Assembly: GCA_963825415.1 (NCBI GenBank)
Contig: CAWGTD010000003.1
Coordinates: 744,001-808,000 of the forward strand
DNA from: BP-464 sp963825415
GTDB lineage: Bacteria; Actinomycetota; Thermoleophilia; Solirubrobacterales; Solirubrobacteraceae
Direction of reading: 5' to 3'
DNA length: 64,000 bases
Each line of letters opens with the position of its first letter. Within the stretch, counting starts at the first letter, position 1. Under the pieces are notes generated by a model that was not told the DNA's origin, ran no database searches, and saw nothing but the letters and a program-made list of their open reading frames with translations. The position numbers and the translations under genes are program-made. Positions 34,441 to 42,965 of this stretch are shown piece after piece.

Positions 34441-35709
34441 TCATTTGCGGTCCAGGTCGGGGCGTAGCGGCCGGATGATCAGGCGCATCGGGCGGTCGCG
34501 GAAGAGGAAGGCGGTGAACCAGTCCATGAGCAGCGCGACCCGGGCGCGGACCCCTGCGAGACGCAGGACGTGGACCGCGACCCACAGCAGCCAGCCCATC
34601 ATGCCCTTGGCCTTGAAGTTCTTGTGCTGGACCACCGCGTCGCCGCGGCCGATGGTGGCCATCGTCGGCAGCGCCTTGTAGCGGAAGGGCTTGGGCTCGC
34701 GGCCGGCGATCAGGTCCTTGATCGTGCGGCCGGCGTGGGTGCCGCTCTGCATGGCCACCGGGGCCAGCATCGGCAGCGGCCCGCCGTCCTGCTGCATCTC
34801 GGCCAGGTCGCCGCAGACGAGCACCTCCGGGTGCCCTTCGAGCTGGAGCGTGGCGCTCACCGGGACGCGGCGCTGGGTGCCGAGCTCGACGCCGAGCCGT
34901 TCGCCGGTGTGCTCGGCCCGTACGCCTGCGGCCCAGATCACGGTCCCGGTGGGGACCGACGTGCCGTCGGCGAGCTTCACGCCGTCCTCGGTCACGTTCT
35001 CGACGATCCCGCAGGTGATCTTGACGTGGCGGCGCTCGAGCGCCTTGGCGGCGGCGCCCTGGAGTTTTTCGTGGAACGGCGGCAGCGGGGCGTCGGAGCC
35101 CTCGATCAGGTGGATCGACACCTCGTTGAGGTCGAGCGTCGGGAAGTCCTTGTGGAGGATCCCGTAGACGAGCTCGGACATCGAACCGGCGAACTCGACG
35201 CCCGTCGGCCCGCCGCCCACCATCACGAACGTCAGCAGCCGTTGGCGCTCGGCGGGATCGTTCGTCCAGGCCGCGTGCTCGAAGCGCGAAAGCAGGTGGT
35301 TGCGCAGGGCGACCGCCTCGCCGACGTCGTTGAGGCCGAACGCGATCTCGGCGATCTCGGGGTGCTTGAAGTAGTTGTTGGTGCTGCCGGTCCCGAGGAT
35401 CAGGTAGTCGTAGGGGACCGAGCCCTGGTCGGTCTTGACCATGCGCGCCTCGAGGTCGACCTCGGTGACGCGGCCGAGGCGGAAGTCGGCGTGGGGGTGC
35501 TTGCGCAGGTGCGTGCGGATCGGGTGCGCGATCTCCGACGGCTCGAGCATCGCGGTCGCCACCTGGTAGATCAGCGGCGTGAAGCACTGGTGGTTGTGCT
35601 GGTCGACGAGGATGAGGTCCACATCGGCCTTGCGCAGGGCTCTTACGGCGTGAAGTCCGCCGAAGCCCGCGCCGACGATCACGACCTTCGGGCGGCTGCC
35701 GTTGCTCAC
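34441..35709 (-). CDS. ndh: Type II NADH dehydrogenase
   Basis: A 422-residue single-subunit NADH:quinone oxidoreductase. FAD motif VVIVGAGFGGLHAVRAL at the N-terminus, NADH motif FVMVGGGPTGVEFAGSM mid-chain, VIWAAGVRA, and the quinone-site region LVCGDLAEM. The C-terminus has the amphipathic membrane-binding helices (MGWLLWVAVHVLRLAG). It moves electrons from NADH to quinone without pumping protons. The GTG start has a TACGGT hexamer 6 nt upstream and no ribosome binding site. Confidence 0.92.
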   Translation of the reverse strand: MSNGSRPKVVIVGAGFGGLHAVRALRKADVDLILVDQHNHQCFTPLIYQVATAMLEPSEIAHPIRTHLRKHPHADFRLGRVTEVDLEARMVKTDQGSVPYDYLILGTGSTNNYFKHPEIAEIAFGLNDVGEAVALRNHLLSRFEHAAWTNDPAERQRLLTFVMVGGGPTGVEFAGSMSELVYGILHKDFPTLDLNEVSIHLIEGSDAPLPPFHEKLQGAAAKALERRHVKITCGIVENVTEDGVKLADGTSVPTGTVIWAAGVRAEHTGERLGVELGTQRRVPVSATLQLEGHPEVLVCGDLAEMQQDGGPLPMLAPVAMQSGTHAGRTIKDLIAGREPKPFRYKALPTMATIGRGDAVVQHKNFKAKGMMGWLLWVAVHVLRLAGVRARVALLMDWFTAFLFRDRPMRLIIRPLRPDLDRK

Positions 35710-35715
35710 CGGCGC

Positions 35716-35721
35716 ACCGTA
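35716..35721 (-). promoter_or_regulatory. Candidate leaderless -10 hexamer for ndh
   Basis: On the minus strand TACGGT is followed by 6 nt and the ndh GTG at 35709. Confidence 0.5.
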
Positions 35722-35795
35722 TCCGTTGGTGGGGTGCTCGTGTCAATTGGTGCACCGGCTTGCGGTCCGCCAGCGGACCGGCTAGGGATTCGCGC

Positions 35796-36707
35796 ATGAA
35801 CGAGCGCGGCGAACACGTCCTGTCCTCCTCCGCCCTGGGCGGCATCGAGGCGACCTACGTCCCTTCGGCCGGCATGGTCTGCCGCTCGCTGACGGTCGCC
35901 GGCGAGGAGCTGCTGGGCCAGCGCGGCGGGCTCGAACGCTACGTCGCCGAGCACGGCACGATGGGCATTCCGCTCCTGCATCCATGGGCGAATCGGGTGA
36001 CCGAGCGGCAATTCGAGGTGGCGGGTGGCACCGTCGACGTCGATCGCGCGGGCGAGGCCGCGGCGCCCGATCCCAACGGCCTGCCGATCCACGGTCTGCT
36101 GGCGGGCAATCCCGCCTGGGAGGTGACCACCGCGGACGCCGGCCGCCTGACCGCGCGCTTCGATTTCGCTGCACAGGCCGACCTATTTGGCGCGTTCCCG
36201 TTCGCCCACGAGCTGGAGATGGACGTCGCGCTCAGCGATGCCACGCTGACGGTGACCACCACGCTGCGCGCCACCGGCGACGCCGAGGTGCCGGTCTCAT
36301 TCGGCTATCACCCCTACTTCACCCTGCCGGGCGTGCCGCGCGCCGACTGGGCGGTCGAGCTCCCGGTCGGAGACCATCTGGTCGTCGACGACCGCATGAT
36401 CCCCACCGGCGAGCGCGAACCGGCCCAGGGCGTCGAGGCCGGCCCGCTCGGCGCGCGCACGTTCGACGACGGCTACGCGGGCGTCGAGCCCGGCGCTCGC
36501 TTTGCGTTGTCGGGCGGCGACCGGCGGATCGAGGTCGCCTTCGAGGAAGGCTTTCCGATCGCGGTCGTCTACGCCCCGGACAACGACGACGTCGTCTGCT
36601 TCGAGCCGATGACGGCGCCGACCAACGCGCTCGTGTCCGGCGACGGCCTACGCGTCGTGGCGCCGGGTGAGAGCTTCCGCGCCGTGTTCAGCGTGACGGT
36701 GTCGTAG
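35796..36707 (+). CDS. Aldose 1-epimerase family protein
   Basis: A 303-residue galactose mutarotase-like beta-sandwich protein. The two active-site histidines expected for the family are present in GLPIHGLL and SFGYHPYFTLPG, and a C-terminal Glu in VVCFEPMTAPTNAL fits the catalytic base. It interconverts sugar anomers. Start at ATG 35796; a TAGGGATT stretch upstream is a poor match to the -10 used elsewhere. Its 3' end overlaps the convergent GT2 gene by 60 bp, an unusually long overlap. Confidence 0.85.
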   Translation: MNERGEHVLSSSALGGIEATYVPSAGMVCRSLTVAGEELLGQRGGLERYVAEHGTMGIPLLHPWANRVTERQFEVAGGTVDVDRAGEAAAPDPNGLPIHGLLAGNPAWEVTTADAGRLTARFDFAAQADLFGAFPFAHELEMDVALSDATLTVTTTLRATGDAEVPVSFGYHPYFTLPGVPRADWAVELPVGDHLVVDDRMIPTGEREPAQGVEAGPLGARTFDDGYAGVEPGARFALSGGDRRIEVAFEEGFPIAVVYAPDNDDVVCFEPMTAPTNALVSGDGLRVVAPGESFRAVFSVTVS

Positions 36708-37454
36708 CGCGCCTGCCCGCGGCTGCACGGAGCGCGCCGATCGCCGCAGGCCGGGAACGAGGACCATCGCCTCGCCGGCGATCCGCCAGGACATCTTCGA
36801 GCGCCCGAGCCGCCGGTCGCGGAACACGATCGGGATCTCCACGACGCGGAAGCCGGCGCGGACCGCCCGGTAGGTCAGCTCGACCTGGAAGGCGTAGCCG
36901 CGAGAGCGGACCGACGGCAGGTCGATCGCCTCGAGGACCTCGCGGCGAAAGCACTTGAAGCCGCCAGTCAGGTCGCGCACGCCAAGCCTCAGCACCCGCC
37001 GCGCGTACCAGGAGCCCCCGCGGCTGATCACGCGCCGGACGATGCCCCAGTCCGCCACCACGCCGCCCTCGACGTATCGCGAGCCGAGCACGAGGTCGGC
37101 ATCCTCAGCTGCGGCGAGCAGCCGCGGCAGGTCCTGAGGCTCGTGGGAGAAGTCGGCGTCCATCTCGACGACGTGGCTGGCGCCGCCCGCCAGCGCCTCG
37201 GCGAACCCGGCCAGATAGGCGGGCCCGAGCCCTTCGCGCACCGTGCGGTGCAGCACGCGCACTTCTCCCAGCTCGCCGGCGAGGCCGTCGGCGATCGCTC
37301 CAGTGCCGTCCGGGGAGTCGTCGTCGACGACCAGGACGCGGAACGCGTCGCGGCCGACGGCCTCGCGCAGGATGGGCACGATCGCGGCCACGATCGACTC
37401 GAGGTTCTCGGCCTCGTCGTAGGTGGGGAGCACGATCCAGGGGCGGCCCGGCAC
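36648..37454 (-). CDS. GT2 polyprenol-phosphate mannosyltransferase-like protein
   Basis: A 268-residue family 2 glycosyltransferase resembling dolichol/polyprenol-phosphate mannosyl- or glucosyltransferase: WIVLPTYDEAENL, VLVVDDDSPDGTG, the metal-binding EMDADFSHEP, LVLGSRYVEGG and LTGGFKCFRREVL. There is no membrane domain, as in the catalytic domain of Dpm1/Ppm1. I prefer the GTG at 37454 over the ATG at 37481 because a TAGGGT hexamer lies 7 nt before it. The last 20 residues are overlapped by the aldose epimerase gene; a nearby indel could shorten it to end at 36688. Confidence 0.85.
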   Translation of the reverse strand: MPGRPWIVLPTYDEAENLESIVAAIVPILREAVGRDAFRVLVVDDDSPDGTGAIADGLAGELGEVRVLHRTVREGLGPAYLAGFAEALAGGASHVVEMDADFSHEPQDLPRLLAAAEDADLVLGSRYVEGGVVADWGIVRRVISRGGSWYARRVLRLGVRDLTGGFKCFRREVLEAIDLPSVRSRGYAFQVELTYRAVRAGFRVVEIPIVFRDRRLGRSKMSWRIAGEAMVLVPGLRRSARSVQPRAGALRHRHAEHGAEALTRRHDA

Positions 37455-37460
37455 GGCCCG

Positions 37461-37467
37461 TACCCTA
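37461..37467. promoter_or_regulatory. Bidirectional promoter with overlapping -10 elements (GT2 / polX)
   Basis: TACCCTA reads TACCCT on the plus strand, 13 nt before the polX ATG, and TAGGGT on the minus strand, 7 nt before the GT2 GTG. The two hexamers overlap by five bases. Only 25 bp separate the start codons. Confidence 0.55.
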
Positions 37468-37479
37468 TGCAGACGCTCC

Positions 37480-39216
37480 ATGGCCGACCCCCCGAACGCT
37501 CAGATCGCGGCGCTCTTCGACGAGCTCGCCGACCTTTACGAGCTCGACGGGGCGATCGTCCACCGCGTGCTGGCCTACCGCAACGCGGCGAAGGCCGTCC
37601 GCGAGGCGTCGACGTCGGTGGCGGCGCTGACACGCGCTGGCACCGTCACCTCGCTACCGGGCATCGGCAGCACGCTCGAGGAGAAGATCAACGCGCTGCT
37701 CGACACCGGCACGATCCCCGCCGTCGAGAAGCTGCGCGAGAAGTTCCCGCCGGGGCTGGTCGACATGACCCGGCTGCCCGGCCTGGGGCCCAAGCGCGCG
37801 CGCCGGCTCTTCGACGAGCTGGGCATCGCCTCGCTGGCCGACCTGCGCGCGGCGGCCGAGGGTCAGCGCCTGCGCGGCGTGCGCGGGTTCGGCCCGAAGT
37901 TCGAGGACGCGATGCTCGCGGCCTTCGAGGCGGGGGTCGACGAGTCGCCGCGGCCGCGTGTGCTGCTGAGCAAGGCGCTGCTGATCGGCGACGGGATCGT
38001 CGAAGCGCTGCAGGCCCATCCGGCGTCCGACAAGGTGGCGCTCGCCGGCTCGGCGCGACGGCTCGCCGACTCGGTCAAGGATCTCGACGTGATCGCCACG
38101 GCCAGCGACCCGCCGGCGCTGTTGAAGGCGTTCGCCGGCCTGGACGTCATCGAGTCGTGCTCGACGCCGGGTGAGAACGCCGCGCGCGCGCGGACGCACA
38201 CCGGCATGGCGGTCGACCTGCGCGTGGTCGAGCCCGACCAGTACGGCAACCTGCTCCAGCACCTCACGGGCTCCAAGAACCACAACATGGCGCTGCGCGA
38301 TCGCGCCGTGCGCCGCGGGCTGCACGTCTCGGAGTACGGGATCCTCGACGACGCCACGGGCGAGACGCATCGCTGTGCGACCGAGGAAGAGGTCTACGAG
38401 CGGCTCGGGCTCCCCTGGATCCCGCCCGAGCTGCGCGAGGACCGCGGCGAGCTCGACCTCGAGAAGATCCCGCCGCTGGTCACCGTCGAGGACCTGCGCG
38501 GCGACCTGCACATGCACACGGTCGCCTCCGACGGGCGCAACACGGTCGAGGAGATGGCGCTCGCCGCCCGCGAGCGCGGCTATGAGTACATCGCGATCAC
38601 CGACCACTCGGCCAGCCACGGGTTCGGCAACCACGTAGAGCCCGACGAGCTGCGCCGCCAGATCGAGCGCGTGCACGCCCTGAACGCGAAGCTCGAGGGC
38701 ATCGAGGTCCTGATCGGGACCGAGTCGAACATCCTTCCGGACGGCTCGCTCGACTATGCCGACGACCTGCTCGCCGAGCTCGACTGGGTCGTCGGCTCGG
38801 TGCACACCTCGTTCTCGATGTCCTCCGACGCGATGACCGCCCGCGTCGCCGCCGCCTGCGAGCACCCCTACTGCGATGCGATCGGCCACCTGACGGGCCG
38901 CAAGATCGAGACGCGCGCGCCCTACGCCATCGACGTCGACGCGGTGGTCGCCGCGGCGGCGCGTACGGGAACGATGCTCGAGATCAACTCCGCAGCAGAC
39001 AGGCGCGACCTCAACGACGTGCACGCCCGCGCGGCCGCGCAGGGCGGCGTGCGCGTCCTCATCGATTCAGACGCGCACGGCGTCAACACGCTCGGGATCG
39101 TGCGCTGGGGCGTGGCGACGGCGCGCCGCGCCTGGCTCGGCCCGGCGGACATCGCCAACACGCTGCCGTGGAAGAAGTTCGCGCCGCTGCGCAAGCGTGC
39201 GCGGTCAGGCAAGTAG
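37480..39216 (+). CDS. polX: Family X DNA polymerase/3'-5' exonuclease (PolX)
   Basis: A 578-residue protein with an N-terminal helix-hairpin-helix and pol-beta-like core (SLPGIGSTLEEKINALLDTG, RLPGLGPKRARRLFDELG, VALAGSARRLADSVKDLDVI) and a C-terminal PHP phosphoesterase domain. PHP metal ligands are visible in GDLHMHTVASDG, ITDHS, EVLIGTESN, VGSVH and IDSDAH. The pol active site reads SARRLADSVKDLDVI, where canonical PolX has GSxRR....GDxDxL. It keeps the distal Asp (DLD) but has DSVKDLD in place of ETVGDID. It likely acts in gap-filling base-excision repair. Confidence 0.92.
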   Translation: MADPPNAQIAALFDELADLYELDGAIVHRVLAYRNAAKAVREASTSVAALTRAGTVTSLPGIGSTLEEKINALLDTGTIPAVEKLREKFPPGLVDMTRLPGLGPKRARRLFDELGIASLADLRAAAEGQRLRGVRGFGPKFEDAMLAAFEAGVDESPRPRVLLSKALLIGDGIVEALQAHPASDKVALAGSARRLADSVKDLDVIATASDPPALLKAFAGLDVIESCSTPGENAARARTHTGMAVDLRVVEPDQYGNLLQHLTGSKNHNMALRDRAVRRGLHVSEYGILDDATGETHRCATEEEVYERLGLPWIPPELREDRGELDLEKIPPLVTVEDLRGDLHMHTVASDGRNTVEEMALAARERGYEYIAITDHSASHGFGNHVEPDELRRQIERVHALNAKLEGIEVLIGTESNILPDGSLDYADDLLAELDWVVGSVHTSFSMSSDAMTARVAAACEHPYCDAIGHLTGRKIETRAPYAIDVDAVVAAAARTGTMLEINSAADRRDLNDVHARAAAQGGVRVLIDSDAHGVNTLGIVRWGVATARRAWLGPADIANTLPWKKFAPLRKRARSGK

Positions 39217-40145
39217 CGCCGGCAGCAGCCGCTCGGCGACGAGCTTGTCGACGACCGGTGTCGAGTACGGCTCGAGCAGCCGGGCGGCGCGTGCCGCGTA
39301 GTCGCGGGCCGGGCTGTCCAGCGCCGCGCGGATCGCGGCCGCGAGGTCGCGCGTCACCAGCCGGGGGTCGAGCGCACGGGCAAGCGGCAGCGCGACGTAC
39401 GGGCCGGGTGCGGGCGTCGTCACCAGCACGCAACCGTCGGCGAGCGCTTCGAGCTGCGCGATCCCGAAGTCCTCGCGGCGTGGAGCTGTCAGGTACACGC
39501 GCGCGCGTCGGAGCAGGGCGCGGTACTCGGTGGGCGGCAGCACGCCCGCCCACCGGACGCCCTCCGTCGGCTCGCCCGGCGGCACGCCGGCGACGACGAG
39601 CTCCTCGTCAGGCCGCCGTGCCGCGGCCCATGCGGCCAGCACGCGGTCCAGGCCCTTCTTCTCGGGATTGGCCGCGTAGGTGACGGCCGCCACGTCGCGC
39701 TCGGCCGCCGGCGCCGACGCGTCGATCGGTGGCGGCACGACCACGGCCTCGGGGTGGCGCAGGTCGGCCGCCCACGGCACGAGCAGCGACGCCTGGGCCA
39801 GCCGGCGGCGCTCCACCGGCCGCTGCCAGACGCCGTGGCGCCCGGGCCGGTTGTCGGCCATCAGCGCGTCGTAGCGGATCGCCCCGGGGCGCGGCCACAG
39901 CAGCGCGGCGCCCATCGAGGAGTACACGATCGCTCGCGGCCGCTCGCGTTGGATCGCCTCCGCGGCGGCCCGCCGCGCCGCCCGCGCCCACGCGAGGTCG
40001 GTGAGCGCGAAGGTCCGCGCCGCCCCGGCGCGGCCGCGCGGGCGACCGCTACGCTGGCCCCCGCTCGCTCCAGCGCGCCGGCCAGCGCGTCGTCGGCCCG
40101 CCGCAGACCGGCGGTCGAACCAAGGGAGACGAGCAGAACGTCCAT
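39205..40145 (-). CDS. Glycosyltransferase, GT-B type (frameshifted)
   Basis: The N-terminus (MDVLLVSLGSTAGLRRADDALAGAL) and the rest lie in different frames. Restoring one base at about 40026-40034 gives 313 residues. The C-terminal half looks like a GT4-type glycosyltransferase: VTYAANPEKKGLDRVLAAWA, ELVVAGVPPG, ARVYLTAPRREDFGIAQLEALADGC with the E..G/E-x7-E type motif, and TTPAPGPYVALPLA. The N-terminal acceptor domain is short for the family. Donor and acceptor unknown. Convergent overlap of 12 bp with polX. Confidence 0.65.
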
Positions 40146-40152
40146 CCGGCGC

Positions 40153-40159
40153 CATCCTG
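40153..40159. promoter_or_regulatory. Bidirectional promoter with overlapping -10-like elements
   Basis: CATCCTG reads CATCCT on the plus strand, 11 nt before the DUF554 GTG, and CAGGAT on the minus strand, 8 nt before the glycosyltransferase ATG. Both keep the A2 and T6 of the -10 but have C at position 1. 24 bp separate the start codons. Confidence 0.4.
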
Positions 40160-40169
40160 CCACCGCCCC

Positions 40170-40871
40170 GTGACCGGCACCTTCATCAACGTCGGAACCG
40201 TCCTGCTGGGAACCCTAATCGGGGCGCTGCTCGGCCACCGCCTGCCCGAGTCGCTCCAGCAGCGCGTCCTCTTCGGGCTGGGCATGGTCGTCCTCGTTCT
40301 CGGCGTCGACGACGCGCTGGCCTGGCGCGACACCAACCCGCTCTACGTGATCGGCGCGGTGCTCCTCGGCGGCCTGGCCGGCGAGGCGCTGGCGATCGAG
40401 GCGGCGCTCGCGCGCCTGGGCGAGCGCATCCAGGGACGCTTCAGCGGACCCGGCCACTCCACCATCGCCGAAGGGTTCTTCGCCGCGAGCCTGCTGTTCT
40501 GCGTCGGCCCGCTCGCGGTCCTCGGATCGATCCAGGACGGGCTGTCGGGCGACTACGAGACGCTCGCCACCAAGGCGCTGCTCGACGGCTTCGCAGCGAT
40601 CGCGCTCGCCTCCGCCCTCGGCTTTGGCGTGGGGTTTGCCGCGATCACCGTGCTCGTCTACCAGGGAGCGATCACGCTGGCCGCCGGGCTGTTCACCGAC
40701 ATCCTGGCCGAGGGCAGCGAGGCGCTGGCGGCGCTGACGAGCGCGGGCGGCGTCCTGATCATCGGAATCGCGCTGAAGCTGCTGCAGGTCAAGGACGTCA
40801 AGGTCGGCAACTACCTGCCGGCCCTGGTGTTCGCCCCGTGCTTGGTGGGGCTCGTCAGCCTGGTGTCGTGA
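40170..40871 (+). CDS. DUF554 family membrane protein
   Basis: A 233-residue membrane protein with about seven helices, matching the DUF554 (YqgA/YdfK) family. The opening GTFINVGTVLLGTLIGALLG and the strings EGFFAASLLFCVGPLAVLGSIQDGL and KALLDGFAAIALASALGFGV are typical. The family is thought to be a transporter but no function is established. GTG start, no ribosome binding site. Confidence 0.88.
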   Translation: MTGTFINVGTVLLGTLIGALLGHRLPESLQQRVLFGLGMVVLVLGVDDALAWRDTNPLYVIGAVLLGGLAGEALAIEAALARLGERIQGRFSGPGHSTIAEGFFAASLLFCVGPLAVLGSIQDGLSGDYETLATKALLDGFAAIALASALGFGVGFAAITVLVYQGAITLAAGLFTDILAEGSEALAALTSAGGVLIIGIALKLLQVKDVKVGNYLPALVFAPCLVGLVSLVS

Positions 40872-41379
40872 CAGTCGGCACCTCGCGGCGAAAGCCCGGG
40901 ATGCGGATCAGCCGCATGGGCTCCATCGGCGAGGTGCGCTCGACGTAGAACGTCACGCCGTCGCGCTCCTCGATCGCCTCCACGGCCGCGTCCTGCCGGC
41001 GCCAGGCCAGCGCCCAGATGATCCCGAAGCCCGCCGCGATCCCGGGGACCTGCGGCGCCAGGAACGCGATCGCGGACGCCGCCAGCGTCGAGAGCAGCAA
41101 CGGCCAGAGGCGGTTGACGATCGTCGAGCCGGGGCGGTGCTCGGGCATCATCTTCGCCGCCTTGGCGTCGGCCAGCAGGCGCGCGATCGGCGGCGTCGCG
41201 GCAGCGCGGCGCCCGAGCCACAGGCCGATCATTGCGGCGATCAACCACCAGCCCGCCGCCGCGAGCAGGACCTTGTCGTCGTCGTTGCCGCTGGCCCCGA
41301 CGACGCACAGCACGGCCAGCAGCGAGGCCGCCGCGGCGCTGAGCAGGACCGTCACTCGCAGGAAGTCGACGAACCGCAC
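40855..41379 (-). CDS. Membrane protein of unknown function
   Basis: A 174-residue protein starting at GTG, 9 bp after the otsB stop on the same strand. Two N-terminal helices (about 5-30 and 38-57), a polar segment, then two more close helices (about 88-123), and a C-terminal cytoplasmic part EERDGVTFYVERTSPMEPMRLI. No family recognised. Probably co-transcribed with otsB. Confidence 0.65.
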   Translation of the reverse strand: MRFVDFLRVTVLLSAAAASLLAVLCVVGASGNDDDKVLLAAAGWWLIAAMIGLWLGRRAAATPPIARLLADAKAAKMMPEHRPGSTIVNRLWPLLLSTLAASAIAFLAPQVPGIAAGFGIIWALAWRRQDAAVEAIEERDGVTFYVERTSPMEPMRLIRIPGFRREVPTVTTPG

Positions 41380-41388
41380 GCCGGCGGA

Positions 41389-42192
41389 TCAGTCCAGCAG
41401 TGCTTCGAGCAGGAGGCGAACGCCGGGCGGGCCGTCGACCAGCAGGTCGGCCTCGCGCTCGAGTTCCTCGGGGGTCTCGTCGGACCGCACGCCGACGCAG
41501 ATCGTGGCGTCCAGCCGCCCGGCCGCCGCCTCGTCGCGCAGCCCGCGGAACGCGTCGAGGTCGGTGCGGTCGTCGCCGACATAGAGCGCGGTGTCGACGT
41601 CGGCGCCGCGCAGCAGGCGCACGATGCCGCGGCCCTTGTCGAGCGCCACCGGCGGTCGCACCTCGAGCACCTTGCGACCCCAGTGGGTGGCCAGGCCCGC
41701 GCGCTCGGCCTCGGCGGCGAGGTCGCGCACGGCCGCTTCGGCCGCCGCCTCGTCGGGCGCGCCGCGCCAGTGGTAGGCGGCGATCAGCGTCTTGTCCTCG
41801 GGGCGCACGCGCAGGCGCTGCAGCTCCTCGGTCCAGTGGCCGCGCGCGAAGGCCTGCACCCGCCGTGCGTAGGCGGCGACGTCGGGGTCGAGCTCGGGCT
41901 CCTTGCGGCCGGGCCGCAGCAGCTCGCCGCCGTGGTTGCCGACGTAGGCGATCGAGCCCAACGAGACGATCCGGCGTGCCGTCAGCGCCTGGCGCCCGCT
42001 GACGCAGGCGACCACTCCGTAGCGCTTGGCGACCTTGATCAGCGGGGTGCGCGTGGACTCCGGGACGTGCGCGTCGTCGGCGTGGCGGACGATCGGCGCG
42101 AGGGTCCCGTCGATGTCGAGCAGGACGGCCGCGCGGGGTGGATCCGCACGCAGCGGCTCCAGTGCTTCGGCGAGCGTGGCGGCTGCGGGCAC
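41389..42192 (-). CDS. otsB: Trehalose-6-phosphate phosphatase
   Basis: A 267-residue HAD-superfamily phosphatase. HAD motif I is VLLDIDGTLAPIV (nucleophile Asp and acid Asp), the cap region has YVGNHGGEL, Lys of motif III is in ALDKGRGI, and motif IV is YVGDDRTDLDAF. These fit OtsB, which makes trehalose from trehalose 6-phosphate. No otsA is in the window. The GTG start at 42192 lies 6 nt from a CATACT hexamer and 18 bp from the divergent TauE/SafE start. Confidence 0.9.
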   Translation of the reverse strand: MPAAATLAEALEPLRADPPRAAVLLDIDGTLAPIVRHADDAHVPESTRTPLIKVAKRYGVVACVSGRQALTARRIVSLGSIAYVGNHGGELLRPGRKEPELDPDVAAYARRVQAFARGHWTEELQRLRVRPEDKTLIAAYHWRGAPDEAAAEAAVRDLAAEAERAGLATHWGRKVLEVRPPVALDKGRGIVRLLRGADVDTALYVGDDRTDLDAFRGLRDEAAAGRLDATICVGVRSDETPEELEREADLLVDGPPGVRLLLEALLD

Positions 42193-42197
42193 GGCTC

Positions 42198-42204
42198 TAG
42201 TATG
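42198..42204. promoter_or_regulatory. Bidirectional promoter with overlapping -10 elements (otsB / TauE)
   Basis: TAGTATG reads TAGTAT on the plus strand, 7 nt before the ATG at 42211, and CATACT on the minus strand, 6 nt before the otsB GTG at 42192. Five bases are shared and only 18 bp lie between the start codons, the tightest case in the window. Confidence 0.6.
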
Positions 42205-42210
42205 CCGACC

Positions 42211-42573
42211 ATGCCGTCGCCCCGGACGCTGAAGCTCGCGGCGATCGGGACTATGGCGGGGGTGTTCAGCGGGCTCTTCGGCGTCGGCGGCGGCACCGTG
42301 ATCGTCCCGCTGCTGATCCTCTGGCTGGGCTATGACGAGCGGACGGCGACCGGTACATCGCTCGCCGCGATCGTCGTGATCGCCGCGGCTGCGGCCGCCG
42401 TCCAGGGCGCCTACGGGAACGTCCACGTCGGCGACGGCGTGCTCGTCGGGCTGCCCGCCATCGGGGGTGTCGTCGCCGGCACCTGGCTGCAGCAGCGGGT
42501 CCCGCTCCGCGCGATCTCGCTGCTGTTCGCGGGCCTGCTGGTGGCAAGCGCCGTCGCGCTGCTGGTCCCGTGA
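42211..42573 (+). CDS. TauE/SafE family permease, N-terminal half
   Basis: A 120-residue membrane protein with about four helices carrying one copy of the TauE/SafE repeat (GVFSGLFGVGGGTVIVPLLILWLG). Full-length TauE/SafE sulfite/organosulfonate exporters have about 250 residues and two such repeats. Here each repeat is a separate gene: the stop of this one overlaps the GTG start of the next (GTGA), and that gene carries the second repeat. The two halves probably assemble as a heterodimer. I prefer the ATG at 42211 over 42202 because the latter lies inside the -10. Confidence 0.8.
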   Translation: MPSPRTLKLAAIGTMAGVFSGLFGVGGGTVIVPLLILWLGYDERTATGTSLAAIVVIAAAAAAVQGAYGNVHVGDGVLVGLPAIGGVVAGTWLQQRVPLRAISLLFAGLLVASAVALLVP

Positions 42574-42965
42574 TCGAGGCGGCGGTCGTCGGGGCGCTGG
42601 CCGGCGTCGTCGCGGGCATGCTCGGCGTCGGCGGCGGGATTCTGTTCGTGCCCGGGCTCGTTCTGTTCGTCGACCTCTCGCAGGTCGATGCCGAGGCGAC
42701 CTCGCTGCTCGCGATCGTGCCGGTCGCCCTCGTCGGGGCCTGGCGCCAGCAGACCTACGGCAACCTGCGCCTGCTTGACGGCGTGCTCGTCGGAGCGCTC
42801 GCGATCCCGGCCGCGATCGGCGGTGTGGCGCTCGTCAACGCGATCCCCGAGCGGGCGACCGAGATCGGGTTCGCATGCCTGATGCTGTTCGTCGCCGCGC
42901 AGCTCGTGCGGCGCGACGTCAGCCCGAAGCCGCCGGTCGCAACCGACCGCGGTCCGGCCGGGTGA
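42570..42965 (+). CDS. TauE/SafE family permease, C-terminal half
   Basis: A 131-residue membrane protein with about four helices and the second TauE/SafE repeat (AGVVAGMLGVGGGILFVPGLVL). It starts with GTG overlapping the stop of the first half and has a short hydrophilic C-terminal tail. Because the junction is a clean GTGA overlap, with a plausible start directly at the second repeat, I read it as a genuine split and not an indel. Its 3' end overlaps the convergent EamA gene by 47 bp. Confidence 0.78.
   Translation: MIEAAVVGALAGVVAGMLGVGGGILFVPGLVLFVDLSQVDAEATSLLAIVPVALVGAWRQQTYGNLRLLDGVLVGALAIPAAIGGVALVNAIPERATEIGFACLMLFVAAQLVRRDVSPKPPVATDRGPAG

Noticed and set aside
37423..37479. An in-frame upstream ATG for polX
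   Set aside because: It lies inside the divergent GT2 coding region and before the -10. The ATG at 37480 starts the conserved polX N-terminus.
40001..40948. A plus-strand frame spanning the DUF554 region
   Set aside because: It is a frame shadow. The DUF554 frame has clear membrane helices and family strings.
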